Below are positions 1-7,018 of a stretch of DNA of 64,000 bases, in pieces. How positions within the stretch are numbered: position 1 is the stretch's first letter; each line of letters starts with the position of its first letter. The notes beneath the pieces are model-generated. The model ran no database searches, had not been told where the DNA came from, and saw only the letters and a list, made by a program, of their open reading frames with translations. The translations under genes were made by a program, and so were the position numbers. The DNA comes from Amycolatopsis aidingensis (lineage in GTDB: Bacteria; Actinomycetota; Actinomycetes; Mycobacteriales; Pseudonocardiaceae), in assembly GCF_018885265.1 (NCBI RefSeq), contig NZ_CP076538.1, forward strand, positions 5,802,001 to 5,866,000. Reading direction: 5' to 3'.

Positions 1-327
1 GGCGAGCGGGAGGCCGTGCTGGACGCCCTGCCCGCGATCGCGCGGGCGGCACTGGACGGGGGCGCAACCCGGCTGACGCTGCGCCTGCGCCGGGAGGGCG
101 AGCCTTCCCCCGCCGTGGCGCACCCCAGCGTGCTGGACCGGTTCGTGGCCGAGGTCGAGGCCGAACTGGGCAGCCCGCTGGCCGAGCTGGACCGGACAGG
201 CAAGCAGCGGGCCGTCCGGCTGCTGGACGAGCGCGGGGCGTTTCAGCTGCGGAAGTCCGTGGCCGCGGTGGCGGAGTCGCTCGGCGTCACCCGGTTCACC
301 GTGTACAACTACCTGAACCGGGACTAG
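1..327 (+). CDS. DauR/YheO-like HTH transcriptional regulator, C-terminal part
   Basis: The left window edge cuts this gene. The frame is open from base 1 to the TAG at 325, so the GTG at 16 is probably internal. The visible 108 residues end in a helix-turn-helix (ESLGVTRFTVYNYL) preceded by the LDRTGKQRAVRLLDERGAF segment. That combination is typical of the C-terminal domain of YheO/DauR-type regulators, whose N-terminal PAS-like domain would lie outside the window. It sits 112 bases upstream of uraD on the same strand, so it may regulate purine or D-amino-acid catabolism. That role is inferred from position only. Confidence 0.7.
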   Translation, partial: GEREAVLDALPAIARAALDGGATRLTLRLRREGEPSPAVAHPSVLDRFVAEVEAELGSPLAELDRTGKQRAVRLLDERGAFQLRKSVAAVAESLGVTRFTVYNYLNRD

Positions 328-350
328 TCACCGGCAACCAAGATCATTTT

Positions 351-389
351 CAACAAAGTGTTGACGACCACACGGCCTGGTCGTACTGT
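351..389 (+). promoter_or_regulatory. Candidate promoter and operator for the uraD-uraH-uox-permease operon
   Basis: TTGACG (361-366) and TACTGT (384-389) are separated by 17 bases, a plausible vegetative promoter. The dyad CAACA-AAG-TGTTG (351-363) overlaps the -35 box. A second dyad, ACGACC (364-369) with GGTCGT (379-384), fills the spacer. Further down, GAAAACCAG (394-402) and GAAAACTGG (423-431) form a near-direct repeat. The overlap of dyads with promoter boxes suggests repression, perhaps by the adjacent DauR-like protein or by PucR. Confidence 0.45.
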
Positions 390-439
390 TCTCGAAAACC
401 AGAATTTCGTTTCCGCGATATAGAAAACTGGTTGTCGCG

Positions 440-940
440 ATGTCATCTTCTTCGCCTGCCGCCCCGCTGGGGCTGGCCGAGTTCAACACCGCCGATCCGG
501 AGCGGCTGCGGCCGTTGCTCACCGAATGCCTCGCCGTGCGGCGCTGGGTGGACGCGGTGCTGGCCGGGCGGCCCTACCCGGACCACCCGGCGCTGCTGGC
601 CGCGGCGGACGCCGCAACGCCCCTGCTGCCGGACGAGATCCGCGGTGCGATGAAGGCGCACCCACGGATCGGCGAGCGCGCACCCGCCGCGAGCTGGTCG
701 GCCGGCGAACAATCCGGTGTGGACGATGAGACCGCGGAGTCGTTCCGGGCCGCGAACCTCGAGTACGAACGCCGGTTCGGCCATGTCTACCTGGTGTGCG
801 CGAGCGGCCGCAGCGGCGCCGAACTCCTCGCGGACCTACGCACCCGCCTTGCCAACGACCCCGGCACCGAACTGACGGTCGCGGGCAGGGAGCTGATCGA
901 GATCGCGCGCCTGCGCTTGGGAAAGGCGGTAGCACCGTGA
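440..940 (+). CDS. uraD: 2-oxo-4-hydroxy-4-carboxy-5-ureidoimidazoline (OHCU) decarboxylase
   Basis: Catalyses the last step of the uricase pathway, converting OHCU to S-allantoin in the cytoplasm. The 166-residue length fits the family. The signature HPRIGE, with the catalytic histidine, lies near residue 74, followed by the helix FRAANLEYERRFGHVYLVCASGRS, which carries the conserved substrate-contacting segment. The ATG at 440 has no clear Shine-Dalgarno sequence. Its stop overlaps the next GTG start (GTGA), so uraH is probably translationally coupled. First gene of a four-gene + strand set uraD-uraH-uox-permease. Confidence 0.92.
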   Translation: MSSSSPAAPLGLAEFNTADPERLRPLLTECLAVRRWVDAVLAGRPYPDHPALLAAADAATPLLPDEIRGAMKAHPRIGERAPAASWSAGEQSGVDDETAESFRAANLEYERRFGHVYLVCASGRSGAELLADLRTRLANDPGTELTVAGRELIEIARLRLGKAVAP

Positions 941-1263
941 GCAGCCTGATCACGACGCACGTGCTGGACACCGCGGCCGGGCGGCCTGCCGCCGGGGTCC
1001 CGGTCCGGCTGGAATTCCATGGCGAGGGCTGGGAAACGCTCGCCTCCGCCCGCACCGACGAAGACGGCCGGGTCCGCGAGCTCGGCCCTGGCAGCCTGCC
1101 GGCGGGTGTCTACCGGCTGGTCTTCGACACCGCCGCCTACCACGGCGAGCGGGCCTTCTTCCCGGAGATCACGGTGTGCTTCCGGATCACCGACGGGCAG
1201 GCGCATCACCACGTGCCGGTCCTGCTCAGCCCGTTCGCCTTCTCCACCTACCGAGGGAGCTGA
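937..1263 (+). CDS. uraH: 5-hydroxyisourate hydrolase (transthyretin-like)
   Basis: Hydrolyses 5-hydroxyisourate, the product of uricase, to OHCU. The 108-residue protein has both family signatures: the N-terminal TTHVLDTAAGRPAAGVPV and the C-terminal tetrapeptide YRGS, with the active-site HVPVLLSPFAFSTYRGS region complete. The GTG at 937 is chosen because it overlaps the uraD stop as GTGA and places TTHVLD at the usual distance from the N-terminus. A GTG start for uox follows after three bases. Confidence 0.93.
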   Translation: MSSLITTHVLDTAAGRPAAGVPVRLEFHGEGWETLASARTDEDGRVRELGPGSLPAGVYRLVFDTAAYHGERAFFPEITVCFRITDGQAHHHVPVLLSPFAFSTYRGS

Positions 1264-1266
1264 CCC

Positions 1267-2157
1267 GTGGGAATCACCCTGGGACCCAACCAGTACGGCA
1301 AGGCCGAGGTCCGGCTGGTCACCGTGCGCAGGGACGGGCCGACACATCACCTGAAGGACCTGACCGTGTCCACCGCGCTGCGCGGCGACCTTGCGGACAC
1401 CCATCTTTCCGGGGACAACACCGCGGTGGTGGCCACGGACACGCAGAAGAACACGGTGTACGCCTTCGCCAAGGAGCAGCCGGTCGGCGAGATCGAGGAC
1501 TTCGCCCTGCGGCTTGGCAGGCATTTCGTGGCCGGTTTCGAGCAGATCACCGGCGCGCGGGTGCTGGTCGAGGAGCACGGCTGGGACCGGATCACCGTCG
1601 GCGGCGGCCCGCACGACCACGCGTTCTCCCGCGCCGGATCGGAACGTCGCACCACCGCCGTCACCGTGCGGGGCGAGCAGGCCTGGGTCGTCTCCGGCCT
1701 GACCGATCTCGTACTACTGAAGTCCACCGGTTCGGAGTTCCACGGTTTCCCGCGGGACCGCTACACCACCCTCGCCGAGACCACCGACCGGATCCTCGCC
1801 ACCGCGGTCACCGCCCGCTGGCGCTACACCGGCCTGGACCTGGACTGGGGCGCGAGCTTCCCGGAGATCCGCCGGATCCTGCTGGAAACCTTCGCCACCC
1901 AGCACAGCCTCTCCCTGCAGCAGACCCTTTACGCGATGGGCGAAGCCGTGTTGCGCCAACGGGACGAGGTCGCCGAGATACGCCTCTCGCTGCCGAACAA
2001 GCACCACTTCCTTGTCGACCTCTCCCCCTTCGGCCTCACCAACGACAACGAGGTATTCCACGCCGCCGACCGGCCGTACGGGTTGATCGAGGGCAGCGTC
2101 CTGCGCGAGGACGCCCCGGACCCCGGCCCGGCCTGGCACACCCTCGACACCTACTGA
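1267..2157 (+). CDS. uox: Urate oxidase (uricase)
   Basis: Oxidises urate to 5-hydroxyisourate with O2. At 296 residues it matches cofactor-free T-fold uricases. Visible motifs are YGKAEVR near the N-terminus (catalytic Lys), the VVATDTQKNTVYAF signature with the catalytic Thr, and the C-terminal HHFLVDLSPFGLTNDNEVF region. The GTG at 1267 is preceded by GGGAG within the end of uraH. Directly after its stop lies a 21-bp repeat array (2162-2314) that separates it from the permease. Confidence 0.95.
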   Translation: MGITLGPNQYGKAEVRLVTVRRDGPTHHLKDLTVSTALRGDLADTHLSGDNTAVVATDTQKNTVYAFAKEQPVGEIEDFALRLGRHFVAGFEQITGARVLVEEHGWDRITVGGGPHDHAFSRAGSERRTTAVTVRGEQAWVVSGLTDLVLLKSTGSEFHGFPRDRYTTLAETTDRILATAVTARWRYTGLDLDWGASFPEIRRILLETFATQHSLSLQQTLYAMGEAVLRQRDEVAEIRLSLPNKHHFLVDLSPFGLTNDNEVFHAADRPYGLIEGSVLREDAPDPGPAWHTLDTY

Positions 2158-2161
2158 CCGT

Positions 2162-2314
2162 CCGCCAACAGCCAACGCGTGCGCGCGAGCGGCAAACGCG
2201 TGCGCGTAGACGGCAAACACACCGCAGCGCCGTGTTTGCGCTCCACGCGCACGCGTTTGCCCTCCACATCCGCGCGTTGGCCGTCCACATCCGCGAATTT
2301 GCCGTTCCCGTACC
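2162..2314. repeat. 21-bp phased repeat locus A, tail-to-tail pair
   Basis: Units of 21 bp beginning RGCMAAC run forward at 2170, 2191 and 2212. They are then mirrored by reverse-complement units ending at 2261, 2282 and 2303, with a terminal GTTCCCGTACC at 2304-2314. Arms 2191-2220 and 2232-2261 pair at 27 of 30 positions around an 11-base loop, so a transcript would fold into a long hairpin. The locus fills the gap between uox and the permease, leaving only the permease Shine-Dalgarno outside. Same family as 6346, 23731, 48941 and 49865. Confidence 0.9.
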
Positions 2315-2332
2315 TGACCTGGGGAGGCTGCC

Positions 2333-3667
2333 ATGGTCACCACCGCGGAACCGGCCGTGCATCCGGTCGACGCGAAACCGCCCACCATCCAGTTGCTCCT
2401 CGGCGGGGTGCAGCATGTCGCGGCGATGTACGCCGGGGTGGTCGCGCCCCCGTTGATCATCGGCGCCGCGGTGGGGCTGGACGCGGGTCAGCTGAGCCTG
2501 CTGATCAGCGCGAGCCTGTTCACCGCGGGCCTGGCCACCCTGCTGCAGACGCTGGGGGTGTGGCGGTTCGGCGCACGGTTGCCGCTGGTGAACGGCGTGA
2601 CCTTCGCGGCGGTGGCGCCGGTACTGGCGATCGTGGAGCAGCACGGGACGAGTGGTTCGCTCGGCGTGGTCTACGGCGCCACCTTGGTCGGCGGCGGGCT
2701 GGTGGTACTGGCCGCACCGTTCTTCTCCCGGCTCACCAGGTTCTTTCCACCGCTGGTCACCGGCACGGTGATCACCTTGATCGGCGTCTCCCTGCTGCCG
2801 GTCGCGGTGGGCTGGATCGCCGACCAGCGGGACGCGGTGCGGCCAACCGGGCTGCTGCTGGCCGGATTCACCCTGCTCGCGGTGCTGGCGTGCAACCGCT
2901 TCCTCTCCGGATTCCTCAGCCGGATCGCGTTGCTGCTCGGGCTGGTGGCGGGCACCCTGCTGGCCTGGCCGCTGGGTGAGGTCGATCCGGACGCGCTGGC
3001 CGCGGCGCCGGCCTTCGGCATCGCCAGCCCGTTCCACTTCGGTACGCCGAGCTTCGAGATCGCGGCGATCGTGTCCATGGCCATCGTGATGCTGGTGGTG
3101 ATGGCCGAGAGCACCGCCGACATGCTGGCGCTCGGCGAGATCGTGCGGCGGCCGACCGGGGAGAAGACGCTGGCCGACGGCCTGCGCGCGGACGGGCTCG
3201 CCACCGCGGCCGCCACCGTGTTCGGCGGGTTCGCCTGCACGGCCTTCGCGCAGAACGTCGGGCTGGTCGCGCTGACCAGGATGTACAGCCGCTACGTGGT
3301 GGCGGCCAGCGGGGCGATCCTGGTGCTGCTGGGCATGTTCCCGGTGACCGGCGGAATCGTCGCGCTGGTACCGCACCCCGTGCTCGGCGGCGCCGGGCTG
3401 GTGCTGTTCGGCAGCGTGGCGGTCAGCGGGGTACGAACCCTGGCCAAGGCCTCCTTCGACCGGCCGGCGAACACCACGATCGTGGCCGCCGCGCTCGGTA
3501 TCGGCCTGATCCCGATCGCGGCGCCGGAGTTCTACGCCGGATTCCCTTCCGCGGTACGGACCGTGCTGGACTCCGGGATCAGCGCCGGGTGCATCACCGC
3601 GGTCGTGCTCAACCTGCTGTTCGGCGAGCGCGTCACCGGGGCACGAACTCCCGGAGCAACTCGGTGA
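2333..3667 (+). CDS. NCS2-family purine permease (xanthine/urate type)
   Basis: A 444-residue polytopic membrane protein of the nucleobase-cation symporter 2 family (UraA/PbuX/UapA fold) with about 12-14 hydrophobic helices. The N-terminal GGVQHVAAMYAGVVAPPLI segment and the AESTADMLALGEI motif in the centre are typical of this family, and the glutamate of the latter binds nucleobases. Position directly after uricase makes urate or xanthine the likely substrate. GGGGAGG precedes the ATG at 2333. Its last 35 bases overlap the convergent hydrolase gene. Confidence 0.88.
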   Translation: MVTTAEPAVHPVDAKPPTIQLLLGGVQHVAAMYAGVVAPPLIIGAAVGLDAGQLSLLISASLFTAGLATLLQTLGVWRFGARLPLVNGVTFAAVAPVLAIVEQHGTSGSLGVVYGATLVGGGLVVLAAPFFSRLTRFFPPLVTGTVITLIGVSLLPVAVGWIADQRDAVRPTGLLLAGFTLLAVLACNRFLSGFLSRIALLLGLVAGTLLAWPLGEVDPDALAAAPAFGIASPFHFGTPSFEIAAIVSMAIVMLVVMAESTADMLALGEIVRRPTGEKTLADGLRADGLATAAATVFGGFACTAFAQNVGLVALTRMYSRYVVAASGAILVLLGMFPVTGGIVALVPHPVLGGAGLVLFGSVAVSGVRTLAKASFDRPANTTIVAAALGIGLIPIAAPEFYAGFPSAVRTVLDSGISAGCITAVVLNLLFGERVTGARTPGATR

Positions 3668-4469
3668 GCAGTTCCGGCTGATCTTCGGGGATGAGCGTGT
3701 AGCTGTCCTCGACCTCCACGATCGCGGCGTCCGGGAACAGGGTGTCCAGCCGGTGCCCGTGTTCCAGCGGCATCAGCTTGTCCTCGGTGGCCCACACGAT
3801 CAGCACCGGCCGGTCGAAGGACCGCATCCGCCACGCCCACTCCAGCAGGGCCTCCCTCGGCGGCACCGACAGCGCGTACCTGGCGAGATCCCTGCGGATC
3901 TCCGGGTTGGTGGCCGCGGGCCGGAACCAGCCGCGGATCACCTCGTCCGGCACCGGCCGTTTGGACATCCAACCCCAGGCGCCGGGGGCCCGGCGCAGCG
4001 GCGGAAGGTGCAGCAGCGCCTTCATCAGCAGGGCCAGCCCGCCCGGCACCCGCAGCACCAGGTCGAGCACACGGCCGGGCAGGCCCGGCGGGTAGTTGTC
4101 GAAGGCCTCGCAGGAGGTGAGCACCAGCCGGGCGATCCGCTCGGTGCGCTCCTCGGCGAACAGGATCTGTGCGCCGCCCCAGTCGTTCAGCACCAGGGTC
4201 ACCTCGCGCAGGTCCAGCCGCTCCAGGAACTCCTCGACCAGCAGCGCCATCCCGCGCAGGGACAGGTCGGCTTCCGGGTTCATCGGCTTGCGATGCGCCC
4301 CGAGCGGCAGCGTCGGCGTGATACACCGGTACTGCGCACCCAGGCCGGACACCACCTTGCGCCAGACCGAGCCGTCGATCGTGACGCCGTGCAGCAGGAC
4401 CAGCACCGGACCGTCACCACCGGTGTCGGCGTACTCGACCGGACCCGCGGACAGTTCGACCTCGGCCAT
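3633..4469 (-). CDS. Alpha/beta-fold hydrolase with Asp nucleophile elbow
   Basis: The 278-residue protein has the HGVTIDGSVW oxyanion loop and a nucleophile elbow reading LNDWGGAQ, where Asp replaces the usual Ser. That is the haloalkane-dehalogenase-like arrangement. A second acid lies in ATEDKLMP. The segment where the catalytic His is expected reads DSYTLIPEDQP, with no histidine, so hydrolytic activity is doubtful. The ATG at 4469 is preferred over an upstream extension that would run into the neighbouring gene. Last gene of the - strand purine run, overlapping the permease 3' end by 35 bases. Substrate unknown. Confidence 0.75.
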   Translation of the reverse strand: MAEVELSAGPVEYADTGGDGPVLVLLHGVTIDGSVWRKVVSGLGAQYRCITPTLPLGAHRKPMNPEADLSLRGMALLVEEFLERLDLREVTLVLNDWGGAQILFAEERTERIARLVLTSCEAFDNYPPGLPGRVLDLVLRVPGGLALLMKALLHLPPLRRAPGAWGWMSKRPVPDEVIRGWFRPAATNPEIRRDLARYALSVPPREALLEWAWRMRSFDRPVLIVWATEDKLMPLEHGHRLDTLFPDAAIVEVEDSYTLIPEDQPELLTELLREFVPR

Positions 4470-4479
4470 GCCGGCCAGG

Positions 4480-4872
4480 CTACCGCCCACCGCCCTCCCT
4501 CGTCGCCAGGTAAGCGCGCCAGTCGCCGTACTCGGTGATCTCCACCAACTCGGGGCTGTCCACATACGACGAGCGCAGCACCGTGGCCAGGCAGGCGGCC
4601 CCGTCGGCGAGCTCGATCACGCCGAGCTCCAGTTCGGCGGGCTCGGCTGGCATCAAGTGATCCCGCAGCACCGTCAGTGGGAGGTTGTACACCTCGCCGA
4701 GCACGCTACCGCCGCCGTGGCCGACCTCGTGCATCGCCGGGAACCGGTCGCCCACCGAGAAGTAGCGGTACTTCGGCGCGCTGCGGGCGGTGCACAGCAG
4801 CGGGGTGCCCCGCAGCTGGTGGTGCAGCGGACCACCGCGCATCCCGCCGCCGTTGAGGAACATCAGTGCCAT
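4480..4872 (-). CDS. Stand-alone allophanate hydrolase C-terminal-like (AtzF-C/GGCT-like) protein
   Basis: A 130-residue protein opening with MALMFLNGGGMRGGPLHHQL and containing ELELGVIELADG. This pattern is seen in the small domain fused behind the amidase of allophanate hydrolases and in independent gamma-glutamylcyclotransferase-like proteins. No amidase domain is adjacent, so this is the isolated module. GGGAGG precedes the ATG at 4872. It lies between the AzgA permease and the hydrolase on the same strand. A role in handling ureido or allophanate products of purine breakdown is an inference from context. Confidence 0.65.
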   Translation of the reverse strand: MALMFLNGGGMRGGPLHHQLRGTPLLCTARSAPKYRYFSVGDRFPAMHEVGHGGGSVLGEVYNLPLTVLRDHLMPAEPAELELGVIELADGAACLATVLRSSYVDSPELVEITEYGDWRAYLATREGGGR

Positions 4873-4887
4873 CGGTTGCCTCCCGTT

Positions 4888-6327
4888 TCAGCTCACTGCC
4901 GCCATGATCCCTTCCACCGCGAAGTACGCGAAGAACACCGCTGCCAGCGTGCCGAGCAGCCAGCCGACCTCGCCGAGCCGCCGTTTGGCCAGCTTGATCA
5001 GCACGTAGGACACCAGCCCCGCGCCGATCCCGTTGGTGATGGAGTAGGTGAACGGGATGAGCGCGATGGTGAGGAAAACCGGGATCGCGAAGTCCACGTC
5101 CTGCCAGGGCACCTTGGCGCACTGCGCCATCATCATGCCGCCGATCACCACCAGCGCGGGGGCCGCGGCCTGCGCGGGCACCACGGCGGCGATCGGGGTG
5201 AGGAACAGGGTGGCGGTGAACAGCGCCCCGGTGACCACGCTGGCCAGCCCGGTTCGCGCGCCCTCGCCGACCCCGGCCGCCGACTCCAGGAACACGGTGT
5301 TCGGCGAGGAGCCGGTGAACCCGCCCGCCAGCGCGCCCACACCGTCCACGCACAGGATCCGGCCCATGCCCTCGACCCGGCCGTCACGGACCAGCCCGGC
5401 CTCCTGGGAGACGCTGGTGATCGTGCCCATCGCGTCGAAGAACCCGGACAGCACCAGGGTGAACAGGAACACCGTTGCGGTCACCACGCCGGCGGAGACG
5501 AAGCCGCCGAACAGGTCGACGCTGCCCAGCAGGCTGAAGTCCGGTGTGGACACCAGGTGGTCCGGTACGGCGGGCTCCACCAGCCCCCAGCCGTCCACGG
5601 TGAAGGTCTCGTTCACCACCACGGCCAGCACGGTGGCCACCGTGATGCTGATCAGGACCGCACCGGGTATCCGCTTGCTGACCAGCACGATCATCAGCAG
5701 CAGCCCGGCACAGAACACGGCGATCGGCCAGCCCGCGAGGTGGCCGTCGGTGCCCATCCGGACCGGGACCGTGGAGTCGGCCGCGTCCGGGGTCCGGGTG
5801 ACGAACCCCGCGCTGACCAGCCCGACCAGTGCGATGTAGAGCCCGATCCCGACCGTGATCGCGGTCTTCAGCGGCATCGGGATGGCGTTGATGATCCGCT
5901 CCCGCACTCCGGAGACCGCCATCAGCACGATGCACACGCCCTCCAGCACGACCAGGCCGAACGCCTGCCCCCAGGTCATCTCCGGGGCTAGCTGGAAGGC
6001 GACCAGGCCGTTCACCCCCAGGCCGGCGGCCAGCGCGAGCGGGGCGTTGCCGACGAGTCCCATCAGGACGGTGGTGACTCCGGCGGCGAGTGCGGTTGCG
6101 GTGGTGACCTGCTCGGTGGTCAGCCGGGCACCGGTGATGTCGGTGGACGCGCCGAGCACGAGCGGGTTGAGCAGCACGATGTAACACATCGCGACGAAGG
6201 TGGTGATCCCGCCGCGAACCTCGCGGCCGAGCGTGCTCCCCCTGTTGGTGATCTTGAAGAACCGGTCCACCGGCGGAACCCTCGGCGGGTCCGGCGGATG
6301 CGGCCGGTCCGTGCGCAACTGGGTCAT
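4888..6327 (-). CDS. AzgA-type adenine/guanine/hypoxanthine permease
   Basis: A 479-residue NCS2-related transporter of the AzgA/PbuG branch. It has an N-terminal FFKITNRGSTLGREVRGGITTFVAMCYI segment, a GTITSVSQEAGL motif, GFTGSSPNTVFLESAAGVGEGARTG and about 12 membrane segments. ATG 6327 is chosen because GAGGAGG lies 7-8 bases upstream. The frame extends further to 6462, but that part is translated repeat DNA. It would import guanine or hypoxanthine to feed guanine deaminase and xanthine dehydrogenase, encoded upstream on the same strand. Confidence 0.9.
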   Translation of the reverse strand: MTQLRTDRPHPPDPPRVPPVDRFFKITNRGSTLGREVRGGITTFVAMCYIVLLNPLVLGASTDITGARLTTEQVTTATALAAGVTTVLMGLVGNAPLALAAGLGVNGLVAFQLAPEMTWGQAFGLVVLEGVCIVLMAVSGVRERIINAIPMPLKTAITVGIGLYIALVGLVSAGFVTRTPDAADSTVPVRMGTDGHLAGWPIAVFCAGLLLMIVLVSKRIPGAVLISITVATVLAVVVNETFTVDGWGLVEPAVPDHLVSTPDFSLLGSVDLFGGFVSAGVVTATVFLFTLVLSGFFDAMGTITSVSQEAGLVRDGRVEGMGRILCVDGVGALAGGFTGSSPNTVFLESAAGVGEGARTGLASVVTGALFTATLFLTPIAAVVPAQAAAPALVVIGGMMMAQCAKVPWQDVDFAIPVFLTIALIPFTYSITNGIGAGLVSYVLIKLAKRRLGEVGWLLGTLAAVFFAYFAVEGIMAAVS

Positions 6328-6345
6328 CGACGACCTCCTCGGCCG

Positions 6346-6494
6346 CGTACGGGAACGGCAAAGACGCGCGCGCAGTCGGCCAACGCGTGCATGTGGGGGG
6401 CAAACACATGCGCGTGGAGGGCAAACACAACTGCCTCCGGCGTGTTTGCTGCCTACGCGCACGCGTTTGCCGGTGGCGTCCGCGCGTTTGCTGG
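6346..6494. repeat. 21-bp phased repeat locus B, tail-to-tail pair
   Basis: A boundary GTACGGGAAC (6347-6356) is followed by forward units at 6357, 6378, 6399 and 6420. Reverse units then occupy 6437-6449, 6450-6471 and 6472-6492 and end two to three bases from the guanine deaminase stop. The boundary is identical in the reverse complement of locus A (GTACGGGAACGGCAAA). Arms 6399-6428 and 6442-6471 pair at about 24 of 30 positions. The array separates guaD from azgA. Confidence 0.9.
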
Positions 6495-6495
6495 T

Positions 6496-6990
6496 TCAGT
6501 ACGCCAGCTTGTCCGGGTTGGCGTGCCAGGCTTCGAAGGGCGCGGTGTGGTGCGTGGTGACGAGCTGGGCGACGGGAAGCGACCAGGTTTCGCGTGGGGT
6601 GCTGAACAGGTCGTAGAACTCGCGGTCGTCGAAGCCGGCCGCGGCGGCGTCGTGCCGGTCGGCGGCGTAGAGCACCCGGTCCACCCTGGCCCAGAGGGCG
6701 GCGGAAAGGCACAGCGGGCAGGGTTCGCAGGAGGACACCAGCACGCAGCCGGTGAGCCGGAAGTCGCCGAGCACCGCGCAGGCAGCGCGGATGGCCACCA
6801 CCTCGGCGTGTGCCGTGGGGTCCAGGGTGGGCGTCACCTGGTTGGTTCCGGTGGCCAGCACCGTCCCGTCCCGGACGACCAGCGCCCCGAACGGGCCACC
6901 GCCGGCGGCCACGTTGGCGGTGGCGATCCGGACGGCCTCGGCCAGCCACTCCCGTTCGGCGGCATCTACTGTGGACACACTGCTACCCAT
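6496..6990 (-). CDS. guaD: Guanine deaminase (cytidine deaminase-like zinc enzyme)
   Basis: Deaminates guanine to xanthine. The 164-residue protein has the zinc-dependent deaminase motifs THAEVVAI (His ligand and proton-shuttling Glu) and SSCEPCPLCLSA (two Cys ligands), plus the C-terminal EFYDLFSTPRETW segment common in bacterial GuaD. The ATG at 6990 has GGGAG nearby upstream and gives the usual length. Its start lies 29 bases after the end of the xanthine dehydrogenase large subunit. This is the second deaminase in the operon, of a different fold from the one at 9217. Confidence 0.88.
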   Translation of the reverse strand: MGSSVSTVDAAEREWLAEAVRIATANVAAGGGPFGALVVRDGTVLATGTNQVTPTLDPTAHAEVVAIRAACAVLGDFRLTGCVLVSSCEPCPLCLSAALWARVDRVLYAADRHDAAAAGFDDREFYDLFSTPRETWSLPVAQLVTTHHTAPFEAWHANPDKLAY

Positions 6991-7018
6991 GATTCTCCCG
7001 TTCGGGCCGTGACGAGGT

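Noticed and set aside
2162..2314. CRISPR-like array of short repeats
   Set aside because: The units are contiguous 21-mers with no unique spacers, run in both directions and have no cas genes nearby.
4096..5991. 631-codon + strand frame across the hydrolase and AzgA genes
   Set aside because: It spans two real genes on the opposite strand and encodes only His/Arg/Gly-rich sequence.
6328..6462. N-terminal extension of the AzgA permease
   Set aside because: The extra 45 residues are translated repeat DNA (Cys/Arg/Pro-rich), and a good ribosome site precedes the ATG at 6327.
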